A DNA stretch of 36,116 nucleotides from Oscillospiraceae bacterium (GTDB lineage: Bacteria; Bacillota; Clostridia; Oscillospirales; CAG-382), in assembly GCA_015064895.1 (NCBI GenBank), contig SVRI01000021.1, forward strand, positions 1 to 36,116, in the 5' to 3' direction. Every line of letters starts with the position of its first letter. Within the stretch, counting starts at the first letter, position 1. Positions 7,402-16,489 of the stretch are shown here, piece after piece. The notes beneath the pieces are model-generated. The model was not told the DNA's origin. It saw only the letters and a program-made list of their open reading frames with translations, and did no database searches. The translations under genes were made by a program, and so were the position numbers.

Positions 7402-8277
7402 TCACATTTCCCATCTTGTGCTGCTTCCTGCAGGAAGTACGGCACCTGTGGTTGTTACGGGTATACCTATTTCATCGCTTGTAACCGTGCCTCCGAATTT
7501 GTCGGCATAGTGAAGCTTTGCTATATATCCTACGGTTGAAGCTGAAAGACCTGTCGTGTAGGAATTGATGATAACAAATAAGGGGTTGTCGGAAATGAGC
7601 TCTGACGTGAGAGCAATAAGACTGTCAACATCGTCTTCAAGCTTCCATATTTCACCGCTGGGACCTCTGCCGTAACTTGGCGGGTCCATAATTATGGCGT
7701 CATACTTGTGTCCGCGTCTTATTTCGCGTTCAATGAATTTCTTGCAGTCATCAACTATATAGCGTATGGGTGCATCCTTGAGACCTGACAGAGCCGCATT
7801 TTCCTTGCACCAGGCAACGATTCCCTTTGATGCATCAACGTGGCATACAGAAGCTCCTGCCTTGGCTGCGGCAATTGTTGCAATTCCCGTGTAACCGAAA
7901 AGATTCAGCACACTTATGGGTCTATTTGCATTTCTTATTTTACTGTCGATAAAATCCCAGTTACAAGCCTGTTCGGGAAAAACACCCGTGTGCTTGAAGC
8001 CTGTGGGACGAACGCAGAAGGTAAGACCGTTTCTGTTTATGTTCCAGCCGACGTTGAGTTCGTCGCCCGAAAGATTCTTTATGTCCCAGGCTCCGCCGCC
8101 CTTTGATGAACGGATGTATCTTGCGTTGTACTTTTTCCAGGCAGGATGGCGTTTAGCATTTTTCCATATAACCTGAGGGTCGGGACGGACTAAAATTATG
8201 TCCTTCCATCTTTCAAGACGCTCACCGTCGGAGCAGTCTAAAAGCTCGTAATCGTCAAAGTCTTTTGTGTACCACAT
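7402..8277 (-). CDS. Class I SAM-dependent methyltransferase, RlmI/RlmK-like
   Basis: A 291-residue Rossmann-fold methyltransferase. The SAM-binding loop is NLFGYTG (125-131), and the catalytic-region motif is DPPSYGRG (198-205), as in RlmI/RlmK-type 23S rRNA methyltransferases. The typical N-terminal PUA domain of RlmI is absent; about 120 residues instead form a beta-rich lead-in ending in GVFPEQACNWDFI. The likely substrate is therefore RNA, probably 23S rRNA, but the exact base is unknown. ATG at 8277 is preceded by AAAGGA. It lies between the GH20-like gene (18 bases) and mltG (13 bases) in the minus-strand run. Confidence 0.85.
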   Translation of the reverse strand: MWYTKDFDDYELLDCSDGERLERWKDIILVRPDPQVIWKNAKRHPAWKKYNARYIRSSKGGGAWDIKNLSGDELNVGWNINRNGLTFCVRPTGFKHTGVFPEQACNWDFIDSKIRNANRPISVLNLFGYTGIATIAAAKAGASVCHVDASKGIVAWCKENAALSGLKDAPIRYIVDDCKKFIEREIRRGHKYDAIIMDPPSYGRGPSGEIWKLEDDVDSLIALTSELISDNPLFVIINSYTTGLSASTVGYIAKLHYADKFGGTVTSDEIGIPVTTTGAVLPAGSSTRWEM

Positions 8278-8295
8278 ATTTTGTCCTTTCGGGGA

Positions 8296-9258
8296 TTAAT
8301 AGATACCGCCCTTATACTTTTCAGCAGCCTCATTTATAATGTCGGCTGTTTCAAGAACCTTCACTTCATTCTCTTTTCTCATTGCCTTCCATGTAGTTAT
8401 CATGAAGCCTTCGAGATGTTCGGGGGAAATGGTCTTCTTTGTATGATTTACAATATGATCAAGGTTTTCACGCATTACTACATTGCTACCTGCGGGCAAC
8501 TGGTCAAAGCCGTGTTTTTCAAGAAGCTCGTAAGCATTCCAGCAGTCGTCGTGCCAGTCGTTAAGTACCTTGAAATCTCTGTAGTACCAGATACTGCAAA
8601 GAGCGTCTTTTGTCATGTTCTCAAGGAACATCTTTTCTCTCTTTTTTGTGTGCCAGATGTAGTCTGCCCATATCCACGGACGTGCGCCGTTCTTTTCAAC
8701 TCTTTTGAAAAGTCTGTTCTGGTCGTGCCAGTAAAGCTTGCCTTCACGGATTACCGTATAGGTATAACCGCACTGAACCGACGCCACTTCTTCGTCCATA
8801 CCGAGATGGAAAAGTCGGGGATTACCAAATAATTCGCATATTTCATCAATTACATCATCGCAGAACTTGTAGTATTCGGGAGTAGACAGCATTCTTGAAT
8901 ACTTGCCCATCCATTCGTCGTGGCTTGATGAAAAGTTGAGCTTGGGTATTACTTCAAAACCGAGACCCCTCAGTCTTGATAATTCGTCTGCAACCTCTTT
9001 CTTTGTCCATGAACCTTTTATTGCAATTTCCGGGTGTGAATCGAGAATTATGCCTTCGCCGATGTCAAGTACGATTGTGTTACAGCCGCCTTTTGCAAGC
9101 TTGTCTGAAACCTTGTTCCATGTTTCTCTTTCAAACTGAAGGTAGTCTGTCGCAATATCGTGGCTGCCTGTACCTTCAAATATGTCAGCAGCATCCATGT
9201 CTGCCCACATGTTATAACCGAGATGTGCAAGATAGCACCACATAAGACTTTTTGTCAT
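8296..9258 (-). CDS. GH20-like TIM-barrel protein (putative intracellular glycoside hydrolase)
   Basis: A 320-residue protein whose central motif FHLGMDEE (Asp155-Glu156) matches the HxGxDE signature carrying the catalytic Asp-Glu pair of family 20 hexosaminidases. The upstream GFEVIPKLNFSSSHDEW is the matching TIM-barrel strand. WIWADYIWHTKKREK and the C-terminal GFMITTWKAM also fit a (beta/alpha)8 barrel. There is no signal peptide, so it is cytoplasmic. Family 20 enzymes use substrate-assisted catalysis on N-acetylhexosaminides. This protein is shorter and divergent, so the substrate is open. GAGGTAA precedes ATG at 9258. It sits 5 bases after the beta-helix gene, suggesting the two are a functional pair inside an otherwise housekeeping run. 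Confidence 0.7.
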   Translation of the reverse strand: MTKSLMWCYLAHLGYNMWADMDAADIFEGTGSHDIATDYLQFERETWNKVSDKLAKGGCNTIVLDIGEGIILDSHPEIAIKGSWTKKEVADELSRLRGLGFEVIPKLNFSSSHDEWMGKYSRMLSTPEYYKFCDDVIDEICELFGNPRLFHLGMDEEVASVQCGYTYTVIREGKLYWHDQNRLFKRVEKNGARPWIWADYIWHTKKREKMFLENMTKDALCSIWYYRDFKVLNDWHDDCWNAYELLEKHGFDQLPAGSNVVMRENLDHIVNHTKKTISPEHLEGFMITTWKAMRKENEVKVLETADIINEAAEKYKGGIY

Positions 9259-9263
9259 TGCAA

Positions 9264-10313
9264 TTACCTCTTGTATATTGTCAAATTGTCGAAATCACCG
9301 AGAGGGATTGTGAGTGTATCGTTTTTCTTTATTCCGCATTCAAGTGTATAAATAAATTTGTTTGTCGGATTTGTAAGACGTGCCGTTGTCATGTCGATTG
9401 TTTTTGATAATGCTCTTGCATTTATGACATTATCTAACATCATGCCGTCAATAATCGCTTTACTGTCATCACTTGCCTTGAAAATAAGGGTGGGGACAAA
9501 GGGAACGGCTTCACATTCGGTATTACGTTTGAAGTTTGTAATTTCAAGCCCGTCTATGCTGCCTTTGAGATTAAAGTATGCATCTCTGCCGCCACCTAGA
9601 CAAAAGGCCTCGATATCTTCAATGTCCATATCTTCAACGCTTGCGTTTTCGCCGACAAGCACAATGCTTTCAAGAAAATCTCCGTAAACTCCGATAATCT
9701 TTGTTTCATCAAGTTCACCCGAATGAATGCCGAGCAAGTACTTGCATCCGCCGAGGGTGATGTCATTTATAAATAAATCTTCTACCTTTGCTTCGTCGTC
9801 AATGTCTATTACATTGTCGCAGGAAAAAGCAGACAGATCTTTCACAGATACATCTTCGTTTTCATCTTTGAAGCAAATGCAGTCTCCGTCTATGTCGAAC
9901 ACAACGCTTTTAAAACTGATGTTTTCGCAATTTTTAAAAACACAGCCGTTTGTACCTGAAATGCTGCAATCGGTTATTTTTATATATGAAGAATTTGAAA
10001 AATTGAACAAAGTTTTGTCTGCATCCTCACAAATCCATTTTCCGCCTGTGATTATAACGGATGAACAGTCGTCAGCTGAGATGCAATTCTTGGCTCTTGT
10101 ATCTAACACAATCTCTGCGTTTGCGTGTGCGTGTATTTTAAGGTTTGATGCCAGTTTAAGTGCCTTTTTAATGACATATCTGCCGTATGGCAGGCAGATA
10201 AGATTCTCGCCGTTCTCAATCGCCTTAATAAATGCATCACTGCAGTCCGTTTTGCCGTCTGCCACCGCACCATATGAGGTGATATTAGCACCGTAAATTA
10301 AATTTTCACTCAT
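9264..10313 (-). CDS. Right-handed beta-helix protein (pectate-lyase superfamily)
   Basis: A 349-residue protein. It opens with NITSYGAVADGKTDCSDAF, the signature start of the pectate-lyase-3/GH28-related beta-helix superfamily. Repeating strand-turn units follow (for example SSVIITGGKW, SYIKITDCSI, NISFKSVVF, LEITNF). No signal peptide is present, so it is predicted to be cytoplasmic, which is unusual for a polysaccharide lyase. No catalytic residues can be assigned with confidence; it could be a lyase, an epimerase or a binding protein. CAGGTAA precedes ATG at 10313. The gene lies 33 bases after gyrA and 5 before the GH20-like gene. Confidence 0.75.
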   Translation of the reverse strand: MSENLIYGANITSYGAVADGKTDCSDAFIKAIENGENLICLPYGRYVIKKALKLASNLKIHAHANAEIVLDTRAKNCISADDCSSVIITGGKWICEDADKTLFNFSNSSYIKITDCSISGTNGCVFKNCENISFKSVVFDIDGDCICFKDENEDVSVKDLSAFSCDNVIDIDDEAKVEDLFINDITLGGCKYLLGIHSGELDETKIIGVYGDFLESIVLVGENASVEDMDIEDIEAFCLGGGRDAYFNLKGSIDGLEITNFKRNTECEAVPFVPTLIFKASDDSKAIIDGMMLDNVINARALSKTIDMTTARLTNPTNKFIYTLECGIKKNDTLTIPLGDFDNLTIYKR

Positions 10314-10346
10314 GTTTATTATTACCTGTATTTCAAAATGTTAGAC

Positions 10347-12890
10347 TTATTCCTGTACTTCTGTGCTTTCAGTATTTTCTGCAACAGTTTCAACAGCCTC
10401 AGAACCTTCCGTACCTTCAGCCTGTACGTTTTCTTCGGCTTCGGGAGCTTCTTCCTGCTTGTCAACACGGGTAAAGGAAACAATCTTCATATCATCGCCG
10501 ATTCTCATAACTCTTACACCCGCAGCAGTTCTTGAGTAAACGCTGATTTCATTTACTCTTGTTCTGATAATCATACCTGTGTTGGTGATGAGCATTACGT
10601 CATCGTCTTCGGATACAGCCTGAATACCTGCAAGCATACCGAGTTTGTCGCTTGTCTTGTGACAGGTTACACCCTTACCGCCGCGATTGTGAATCGGGAA
10701 GTCGGAAATGCGGCTTCTCTTACCGTAACCGCTCTCGGAAATAAAGAGAATGTGTCTTTCATCGTCCTTATTTAATGCTACTGCACCTACTACAAGGTCG
10801 CCTTCGGAAAGGTTGATAGCCTTAACACCGCGGGCTGTTCTTCCGAGAGTTCTTGCTGATGTTTCGTCAAAGTGTACTGCAAAGCCCTTGTGGGTTGCAA
10901 GAAGAACGTCGCTGTTTCCGTCTGTTCTGAGAACATGCAAGAGTTCATCGCCTTCGTCAAGATTAATGGCAATAAGACCGCTGCGTCTTATGTTCTTGTA
11001 GCTTTCAAGAAGTGTACGCTTTATGATACCGTTCTTGGTAATCATTGTAAGATAGGGTGAAGCCTTAAAGTCTTCAATGGAAAGGTAAGCTGTTACCGCC
11101 TCGCCGTTCTGAAGCTCGATGATGTTTACAAGGTTTGTACCCTTGGCATTTTTTGAAGCTTCGGGAATTTCATAGCACTTCTTCATGAATACTCTGCCCT
11201 TGTTGGTAAAGAGCATGAGGTAGTTGTGAGTATTTGCAATGATAACACTCTGAACAAAGTCTTCTTCCTTTGTCTTCATTGTAGTGATACCTCTGCCGCC
11301 GCGTCTCTGAGCATTGTATTCGTCTACGGGAAGTCTCTTGATGTAACCTGCGTGGCTGATTGTAACTACGCAGTCTTTTCTTTCGATAAGGTCTTCGATG
11401 AGAATTTCGTTTTCAACTTCTTCGATAGCTGTTCTTCTTTCGTCACCAAACTTCTTTTTGATTTCGAGCATTTCGTCACGGACGATGTCAATAACGCCTG
11501 TTTCGCTCTCAAGGATTTCTGTAAGTTCCTTAATCTTTGCATGGATTGCATCCAGTTCTGCAAGAATCTTGTCAATTTCAAGACCTGACAGACGACCGAG
11601 AGGCATCTGTACAATTTCGGTAGCCTGAATTTCGGTAAGGTCGAATCTTTCGATTAACTTTTCCTTGACTTCGGGAATACCGCCGGGTGTGAAACGGATA
11701 ATCTTGATTACTTCGTCAATGTTGTCAATGGCAATTTTGAGACCCTCTAAAATGTGTGCTCTCTTTCTTGCCTTGTCAAGATTGAATCTGATTCTTCTTT
11801 CAACTACTTCTCTCTGATGGTCGATGTAGTGACGGAGCATCTGCTTGAGGTTCAGAACTCTCGGCTCACCGCCAACGAGGGCAAGCATATTTATTGCAAA
11901 TGTGTCCTGAAGCTGTGTAAGGGAATAGAGCTGATTGAGCATAATCTGAGGATTGACGTCACGGCGAAGCTCGATAACAATTCTCATACCTGCTCTGCCT
12001 GACTCGTCTCTGATGGCGGTAATGCCGTCAACACGCTTGTCCTTTACTAAATCTGCAATGCTTGCAACAAGCATGGATTTGTTTACCTGATAGGGGATTT
12101 CCGTGATGATGATACTTGTCTTGCCGTTTCTTTCTTCTTCAAAGTCGGCTTTTGCACGTACAACAACTCTGCCTTTACCCGTCATATAAGCCTGATAGAT
12201 ACCGCTTGTGCCGTGAATTGTGGCATATGTGGGGAAGTCAGGACCCTTGATGAACTGCATAAGGTCAACTACCGTTGCTTCGGGGTTGTACATAAGGTGA
12301 ATTGCACCGTCAATTACTTCGTTTAAATTGTGAGGAGGAATGTTTGTAGCCATACCTACCGCAATACCCACGGAACCGTTGACAAGAAGGTTGGGGAATC
12401 TTGAGGGAAGTACTGTCGGCTCGAGAGCCTTGTTGTCAAAGTTGGGTATAAAGTCAACTACATCCTTATCGATGTCGGCAAGCATTTCGTCAGCCATTCT
12501 TGCCAGTCTCGCTTCGGTGTAACGGTAAGCAGCCGCACCGTCGCCGTCGATGTTGCCGAAGTTACCCTGACCTTCAACGAGAGGGTATCTTAAAGAGAAG
12601 GGCTGTGCAAGTCTTACCATTGCGTTGTAAACAGCCGCGTCGCCGTGGGGGTGATAGTGACCCAGTACGTTACCGACGGTGGTTGCCGATTTTCTGAACG
12701 GCTTTGAATGTGTAAGACCGTCGTCGTACATGGCGTAGAGAATACGTCTGTGTACAGGCTTTAAGCCGTCTCGCACATCCGGAAGTGCTCTGTCAACGAT
12801 AACCGACATAGCGTAATCTATAAATGACTTTTTAACCTCTGCCGAGATTTCAACTGATGTTATATTCTGACCTTCAAATCTTTCGTCCAT
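10347..12890 (-). CDS. gyrA: DNA gyrase subunit A
   Basis: An 847-residue type IIA topoisomerase A subunit, which introduces negative supercoils together with GyrB. The active-site tyrosine is Tyr124 in YRYTEARL. The C-terminal domain has the GyrA box QRRGGRG, which separates GyrA from ParC. ATG at 12890 has GGAGGA (12901-12906) 10 bases upstream; an upstream TTG overlaps that site and is unlikely to be used. The quinolone-determining region reads [14 protein letters not shown], giving Ala85 and Asn89 at the positions of E. coli Ser83 and Asp87. The C-terminal tail is acidic and Glu-rich. gyrB is not nearby; here gyrA sits inside a cell-wall gene run, 69 bases after the S41 protease gene. Confidence 0.97.
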   Translation of the reverse strand: MDERFEGQNITSVEISAEVKKSFIDYAMSVIVDRALPDVRDGLKPVHRRILYAMYDDGLTHSKPFRKSATTVGNVLGHYHPHGDAAVYNAMVRLAQPFSLRYPLVEGQGNFGNIDGDGAAAYRYTEARLARMADEMLADIDKDVVDFIPNFDNKALEPTVLPSRFPNLLVNGSVGIAVGMATNIPPHNLNEVIDGAIHLMYNPEATVVDLMQFIKGPDFPTYATIHGTSGIYQAYMTGKGRVVVRAKADFEEERNGKTSIIITEIPYQVNKSMLVASIADLVKDKRVDGITAIRDESGRAGMRIVIELRRDVNPQIMLNQLYSLTQLQDTFAINMLALVGGEPRVLNLKQMLRHYIDHQREVVERRIRFNLDKARKRAHILEGLKIAIDNIDEVIKIIRFTPGGIPEVKEKLIERFDLTEIQATEIVQMPLGRLSGLEIDKILAELDAIHAKIKELTEILESETGVIDIVRDEMLEIKKKFGDERRTAIEEVENEILIEDLIERKDCVVTISHAGYIKRLPVDEYNAQRRGGRGITTMKTKEEDFVQSVIIANTHNYLMLFTNKGRVFMKKCYEIPEASKNAKGTNLVNIIELQNGEAVTAYLSIEDFKASPYLTMITKNGIIKRTLLESYKNIRRSGLIAINLDEGDELLHVLRTDGNSDVLLATHKGFAVHFDETSARTLGRTARGVKAINLSEGDLVVGAVALNKDDERHILFISESGYGKRSRISDFPIHNRGGKGVTCHKTSDKLGMLAGIQAVSEDDDVMLITNTGMIIRTRVNEISVYSRTAAGVRVMRIGDDMKIVSFTRVDKQEEAPEAEENVQAEGTEGSEAVETVAENTESTEVQE

Positions 12891-12905
12891 TTTTCGAAAT
12901 TCCTC

Positions 12906-12955
12906 CAAAGTATTTTGTGTTCTTGCCGAAGGTAAACCTTACGCAAAATATTTTG
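12906..12955. repeat. Paired palindromic elements upstream of gyrA
   Basis: A perfect 12-bp palindrome CAAAATATTTTG (12944-12955) and a one-mismatch copy CAAAGTATTTTG (12906-12917) lie 38 bases apart between the S41 gene and gyrA. Between them is AAGGT-aa-ACCTT (12929-12940). The copy nearest gyrA abuts the gyrA ribosome site. This could be an operator or an RNA-level control element. No convincing promoter hexamers are visible. Confidence 0.45.
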
Positions 12956-12959
12956 TGTG

Positions 12960-14711
12960 TTAATTGTTTTCTTCTGTTTTTGTACTGTCCGAACCGTTTT
13001 CGGGATGTAAAGCATCGTATACTGCTTCAAGGGCGGCATCTCTTTCAGAAATCAAACCTGCCTGCTTTTCTCTTAATCTTTCTTTTTCAGCCACAAGTCG
13101 TTTGCCCTGAGAGAAGGAGTGGTGAACAATCATTGCCACATCGTACTGCGTGTTGTCATAGTAGGTGTGGGCTTTGTAAGAGTTGATGATTTTTGTAATA
13201 ATTGATACTGTATCAAAATCAACATACCCGCTTGCGTTTATGCTGTGATCTGTTTGTAAAACATAAAGTGCTGTTTTTGTTTCCTCATCAAAGATACCGT
13301 CGCAGTATTCTTCTCTGAGAATGTCCATAACAACCATTCTGTCTTCAAGTGCCTTGGTCACATCGCTGTAAACGCCCTCTTTGATTTCAACGTAATTCTG
13401 ATGGTTGAAAATGCCGAGTGCGGGAAGCGTATAGCACATTTCCACATCTTCAATTGCAAGATCGGGAATGATGCCGATGCCGTCATAGGACTCGAAGTTT
13501 TCATTGAGCATCTGATAGGTTGTAATTGTGATGTAATCGCCGTTTGCAAGGGTGTATACTTCCTGACCGAGGCTTTTTCCGTAGGATTTTGTGCCGACCA
13601 CCTTTGCAAGACCCTTGTCCTGAAGTATGCTTGTGAAAAGCTCTGCGGCACTTGCCGAGTTTTCATTTATAAGAACTGTAATGCTGTCGAATTTCACCTT
13701 GTCATTTGTGGAATATATCGGCATGGGTTCTTCAAGTGTTCTGTCATCGTAATAACAGATTACCTCATCCTTTTCAAGGAAGATTTCAACCATTTCAAGG
13801 GCATAGTCAAGTGAACCGCCGCCGTTGTCCCTTAAATCTATTGTGAGGTGCTTTATACCGTCATTGGCATATTCTTTGACAAGCTGTGTAAATTCGCCGC
13901 TTGTCTTGTCGCCGAGAAAACTTGAAACATAAATATAGCCTGTGGGCTTGCCGTTGTTTTCAACCACGGTTCCTTCAACAAGTGAAAGATACATGGGACC
14001 GCGTGAGAGTCTTGTTGTGAAAAGCTCGCCGTTTCTTCTTACCGTTATTTCAAACGAAGGTTCTGCGGCTTCTTGGGATTCTGCACCTTCCGAGGCTGCG
14101 GCATCTTCGTTGACTGCAGGGGTGTATTTGTCGGGCTTTGCAAGAATTGCAGTTACAACATCGTATGACTGGTTTTCAACATTGATTCCGGCTATTGAAA
14201 CGAATTTGTCTCCTGCCATAAGACCTGCATCCTTGGCATTTGCACCGTCAATAACTTCTTTTATATAGACACCGTCTTCGTTGTCGGAAATGATGAACCC
14301 GAACCCTTTTGACTCCTGAGGAGGTTCAAGGAAGTTTGAGGATGCATCATAATATGAGCTGTAGGGGTCCATGGTGCCGAGTATGTATTCCATAAAATAT
14401 GAGAAATACATAGGATTGTCTTTAAGAAAATCCTCGAAGAACTTGTGAAGAACCTCTTCCTCGGTGAACTCGTATAAATGTTTTTCAACATAAGCGTCAA
14501 GTATCTGTTCAAACATCTGGTACTGATAGTCTCTAGGTTTAAATGAACTGACGGTTCCGGAAGAAGGTTTGTTCTGTTCGGTTGTTTCCTGATCATAATT
14601 TTCCTCGGTTTCAGGTTCTGCTTTCGCAGGTCCGTAAGGCGTGTATGCAAAAGCACTTGTACCGAGTGTAGCCGCCGCAAGAAATGCGGCGAATATTCTT
14701 TTGATTCTCAT
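12960..14711 (-). CDS. S41-family carboxy-terminal processing protease (CtpA/CtpB-like)
   Basis: An exported serine protease of 583 residues. It has an N-terminal signal peptide (MRIKRIFAAFLAAATLGTSAFA), a PDZ domain (from KGFGFIISDNEDGVYI through AGDKFVSIAG), and the S41 core with the nucleophile Ser in INENSASAAELF and the general-base Lys in GTKSYGKS. A C-terminal peptidoglycan-binding-like helical domain follows (DILREEYCDGIFDEETKTAL). The insert between PDZ and catalytic parts is acidic and Ala/Glu-rich. Such proteases trim or activate envelope proteins. ATG at 14711 has AAAGGAAA 6 bases upstream; an in-frame ATG at 14726 overlaps the preceding stop codon as ATGA but lies before that ribosome site, so I prefer 14711. 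Confidence 0.92.
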   Translation of the reverse strand: MRIKRIFAAFLAAATLGTSAFAYTPYGPAKAEPETEENYDQETTEQNKPSSGTVSSFKPRDYQYQMFEQILDAYVEKHLYEFTEEEVLHKFFEDFLKDNPMYFSYFMEYILGTMDPYSSYYDASSNFLEPPQESKGFGFIISDNEDGVYIKEVIDGANAKDAGLMAGDKFVSIAGINVENQSYDVVTAILAKPDKYTPAVNEDAAASEGAESQEAAEPSFEITVRRNGELFTTRLSRGPMYLSLVEGTVVENNGKPTGYIYVSSFLGDKTSGEFTQLVKEYANDGIKHLTIDLRDNGGGSLDYALEMVEIFLEKDEVICYYDDRTLEEPMPIYSTNDKVKFDSITVLINENSASAAELFTSILQDKGLAKVVGTKSYGKSLGQEVYTLANGDYITITTYQMLNENFESYDGIGIIPDLAIEDVEMCYTLPALGIFNHQNYVEIKEGVYSDVTKALEDRMVVMDILREEYCDGIFDEETKTALYVLQTDHSINASGYVDFDTVSIITKIINSYKAHTYYDNTQYDVAMIVHHSFSQGKRLVAEKERLREKQAGLISERDAALEAVYDALHPENGSDSTKTEENN

Positions 14712-14722
14712 GTTATTTCCTT

Positions 14723-15391
14723 TCATTGTAAATCGGGTGATTCATTGCCCGAAATTGCCGTGAGAGTGAAGTCTGTAACTTCTGCCGTAATGCCGTTTAC
14801 TTCTATTGAGTAACTTACCCGCAGACTTCCTCCGTCTTCTTTTAGATTGTTTTCAACACATTCAGCTGAAAGACAAAGCATTATAGGAGATTGATTCTCG
14901 TTGTCCGAGCTTGCATCCTCGAGAAACAGGGATTCGGGAAGACATATGTAGTTGCGTTTGCCCTTTTCAAAAACAAGCTCCGAAAAGTCATCTTCCTGAC
15001 CGTTCAAAGTGATTTTCCCGTTTTCCGCATGAATGCAGATTGGAGTAAAATCACCGCTGTATCTTATGAGATAACCGCCGGCACCGTCGCTTTGTAATGT
15101 GCCGAGGGTGGAATATTCAATTTCTTTGTTGACCTCGGGCAGGGTAGATAAGTCAAGGGAGTCGCCTGAATCCGAGTTTATAAATTCCTCAAGAGTTTCG
15201 TTGCTGAAGTCACCGTCTTCGGGATTTCTCGATATTGTGCCTAAACTTTCGTCATCAAACTGCAGGGCGGTATGTTCTTCTTCGGAGAAAACACTGCTTC
15301 CGTATATGTTTGCGAAAATATAGTCACATCCGAAATAGTGTTTTCCGCTTATGCTTATCGAAACCTCTTTCGGCAGGTGTGTGATTTTCAT
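14723..15391 (-). CDS. DUF1934-like calycin-type beta-barrel protein
   Basis: A 222-residue cytoplasmic protein with no signal peptide. Its second half has the pattern of DUF1934 (YwiB-like) proteins: IEYSTLGTLQSDGAGGYLIRYSG, then ICIHAENGKITLNGQ, then GKRNYICLP and the final strand pair GGSLRVSYSIEVNG. The middle holds an acidic, Ser/Asp-rich insert. The family is small, conserved in Firmicutes and without an established function. The gene follows murI by 11 bases and overlaps the first possible S41 start by ATGA, so it is certainly part of the same transcript. Confidence 0.65.
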   Translation of the reverse strand: MKITHLPKEVSISISGKHYFGCDYIFANIYGSSVFSEEEHTALQFDDESLGTISRNPEDGDFSNETLEEFINSDSGDSLDLSTLPEVNKEIEYSTLGTLQSDGAGGYLIRYSGDFTPICIHAENGKITLNGQEDDFSELVFEKGKRNYICLPESLFLEDASSDNENQSPIMLCLSAECVENNLKEDGGSLRVSYSIEVNGITAEVTDFTLTAISGNESPDLQ

Positions 15392-15402
15392 ATTTGATTC
15401 CT

Positions 15403-16254
15403 TTACTGTTTGCCTTCGTAATGATATAAGCCTATGTCAATTTTGGTGACATTTTCGATTTGTTCTCCTAAAAACAGCGAAGCTGCCGCCTTGAAGCCGT
15501 ATGTTTCATCACTTACGTAATATTCCACACTTCCTTCTTTTCTGTCGGAAAGCAGATTTTCCTTTTCAAGAAACGATTTAATTTCATGTGCCGCTTCAGC
15601 ACCCGAATCGATGATGTTGACATCGGTACCGAGTATTTCCTTGGCACTGTCTCGGATTATACTGCTTATGATTGGGTAATGAGTACATCCGAGAATTATA
15701 CAGTCCGGAGAAAATGCTTTGAGGGTTGAAATATACTCATCTGCTATAATTCTTGTCACTTTGCAGTCTTCTGAAACATATCCGTTTTCAACAAGAGGCA
15801 CAAACATGGGGCACCCTGTACCCATTATCGAATAACCGCTGTAGTTTTCATCAATATACTTCTTGTGTGATGCATTTTTTACAGTGGCGGGGGTTGCAAG
15901 CAGAGCAATGTGTTTGTTACGCGTGAGGATACATGCTTTTTTTGCAGATGCTTCTACTACACCCATTATCGGAATGTTAAATGCTTTTTTTAAAGCATCC
16001 GTTGCAACAGAGCTTACCGTTCCGCATGCAATGAGTACCGCTTTTACCCCGAATGAGGACAAAAAGTTCATGTCATCGAGAGCGTATTTGGTTATAATTT
16101 CGGGAGAACGGGTTCCATAGGGGACGCGTCCGGTATCACCGAAATATATAATTTTTTCGTTAGGGAGTATTTTTTTCAGGACCCTTACGGCAGTAAGACC
16201 GCCAAGACCCGAGTCGAATACTCCTATGGCACTGTTTCTGTCTGTCAAACCCAT
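15403..16254 (-). CDS. murI: Glutamate racemase
   Basis: Glutamate racemase, about 284 residues, makes D-glutamate for peptidoglycan. The two catalytic cysteines are in LIACGTVSS and ILGCTHYP. The N terminus IGVFDSGLGGLTAVRVL and IIYFGDTGRVPYG are family hallmarks. The start is uncertain: GTG at 16257, ATG at 16254 and TTG at 16248 are all in frame. AGGTGAT at 16253-16259 pairs well with the 16S tail and would best serve the TTG. It is the first gene of the nine-gene minus-strand run and lies under a perfect consensus promoter. Confidence 0.95.
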   Translation of the reverse strand: MGLTDRNSAIGVFDSGLGGLTAVRVLKKILPNEKIIYFGDTGRVPYGTRSPEIITKYALDDMNFLSSFGVKAVLIACGTVSSVATDALKKAFNIPIMGVVEASAKKACILTRNKHIALLATPATVKNASHKKYIDENYSGYSIMGTGCPMFVPLVENGYVSEDCKVTRIIADEYISTLKAFSPDCIILGCTHYPIISSIIRDSAKEILGTDVNIIDSGAEAAHEIKSFLEKENLLSDRKEGSVEYYVSDETYGFKAAASLFLGEQIENVTKIDIGLYHYEGKQ

Positions 16255-16313
16255 CACCTTGAAATTTAATATACATTTTGTGAAAAATGCAGACTACTCC
16301 TATAATTATATAT

Positions 16314-16342
16314 ATTATATCATATAGTATTATATATGTCAA
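16314..16342 (-). promoter_or_regulatory. Consensus promoter of the murI-to-U32 run
   Basis: On the minus strand: TTGACA (16337-16342), 17-nt spacer, TATAAT (16314-16319), both hexamers perfect. The surroundings are almost pure A+T. It is the only strong promoter I see for the nine minus-strand genes down to 4263. It is divergent from the mreB/mbl promoter at 16415-16443. Confidence 0.9.
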
Positions 16343-16414
16343 ATGAAAAAGTGCCAAAAAAGGTTGATTTTATTTTAATTTTTTGTGTGTTTTTCATGAT
16401 TTTAAAAAAAGGTC

Positions 16415-16443
16415 TTGTTTTTTGAAATTTTGTGTAGTATAAT
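16415..16443 (+). promoter_or_regulatory. Promoter of the mreB/mbl gene
   Basis: TTGTTT (16415-16420), 17-nt spacer, TATAAT (16438-16443), 46 bases before the ATG. It is divergent from the murI promoter about 70 bases away. Confidence 0.7.
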
Positions 16444-16489
16444 ACTTTCGTATCTGTCTGCGGACAAGTCTCATTTTGGGAGAAAATAT

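Noticed and set aside
7389..7445. Extended mltG start at 7445
   Set aside because: The frame would begin inside the methyltransferase gene; AGGAGG followed by TTG at 7388 marks the real start.
12891..12908. Extended gyrA start at TTG 12908
   Set aside because: The codon overlaps the GGAGGA ribosome site that serves the ATG at 12890.
16098..16135. Sequence in murI that resembles the 26-bp RAYT repeat (ATAGGGGACGCGTCC)
   Set aside because: It encodes the conserved RVPYGTRSP segment of glutamate racemase and matches only part of the repeat, so it is coincidence.
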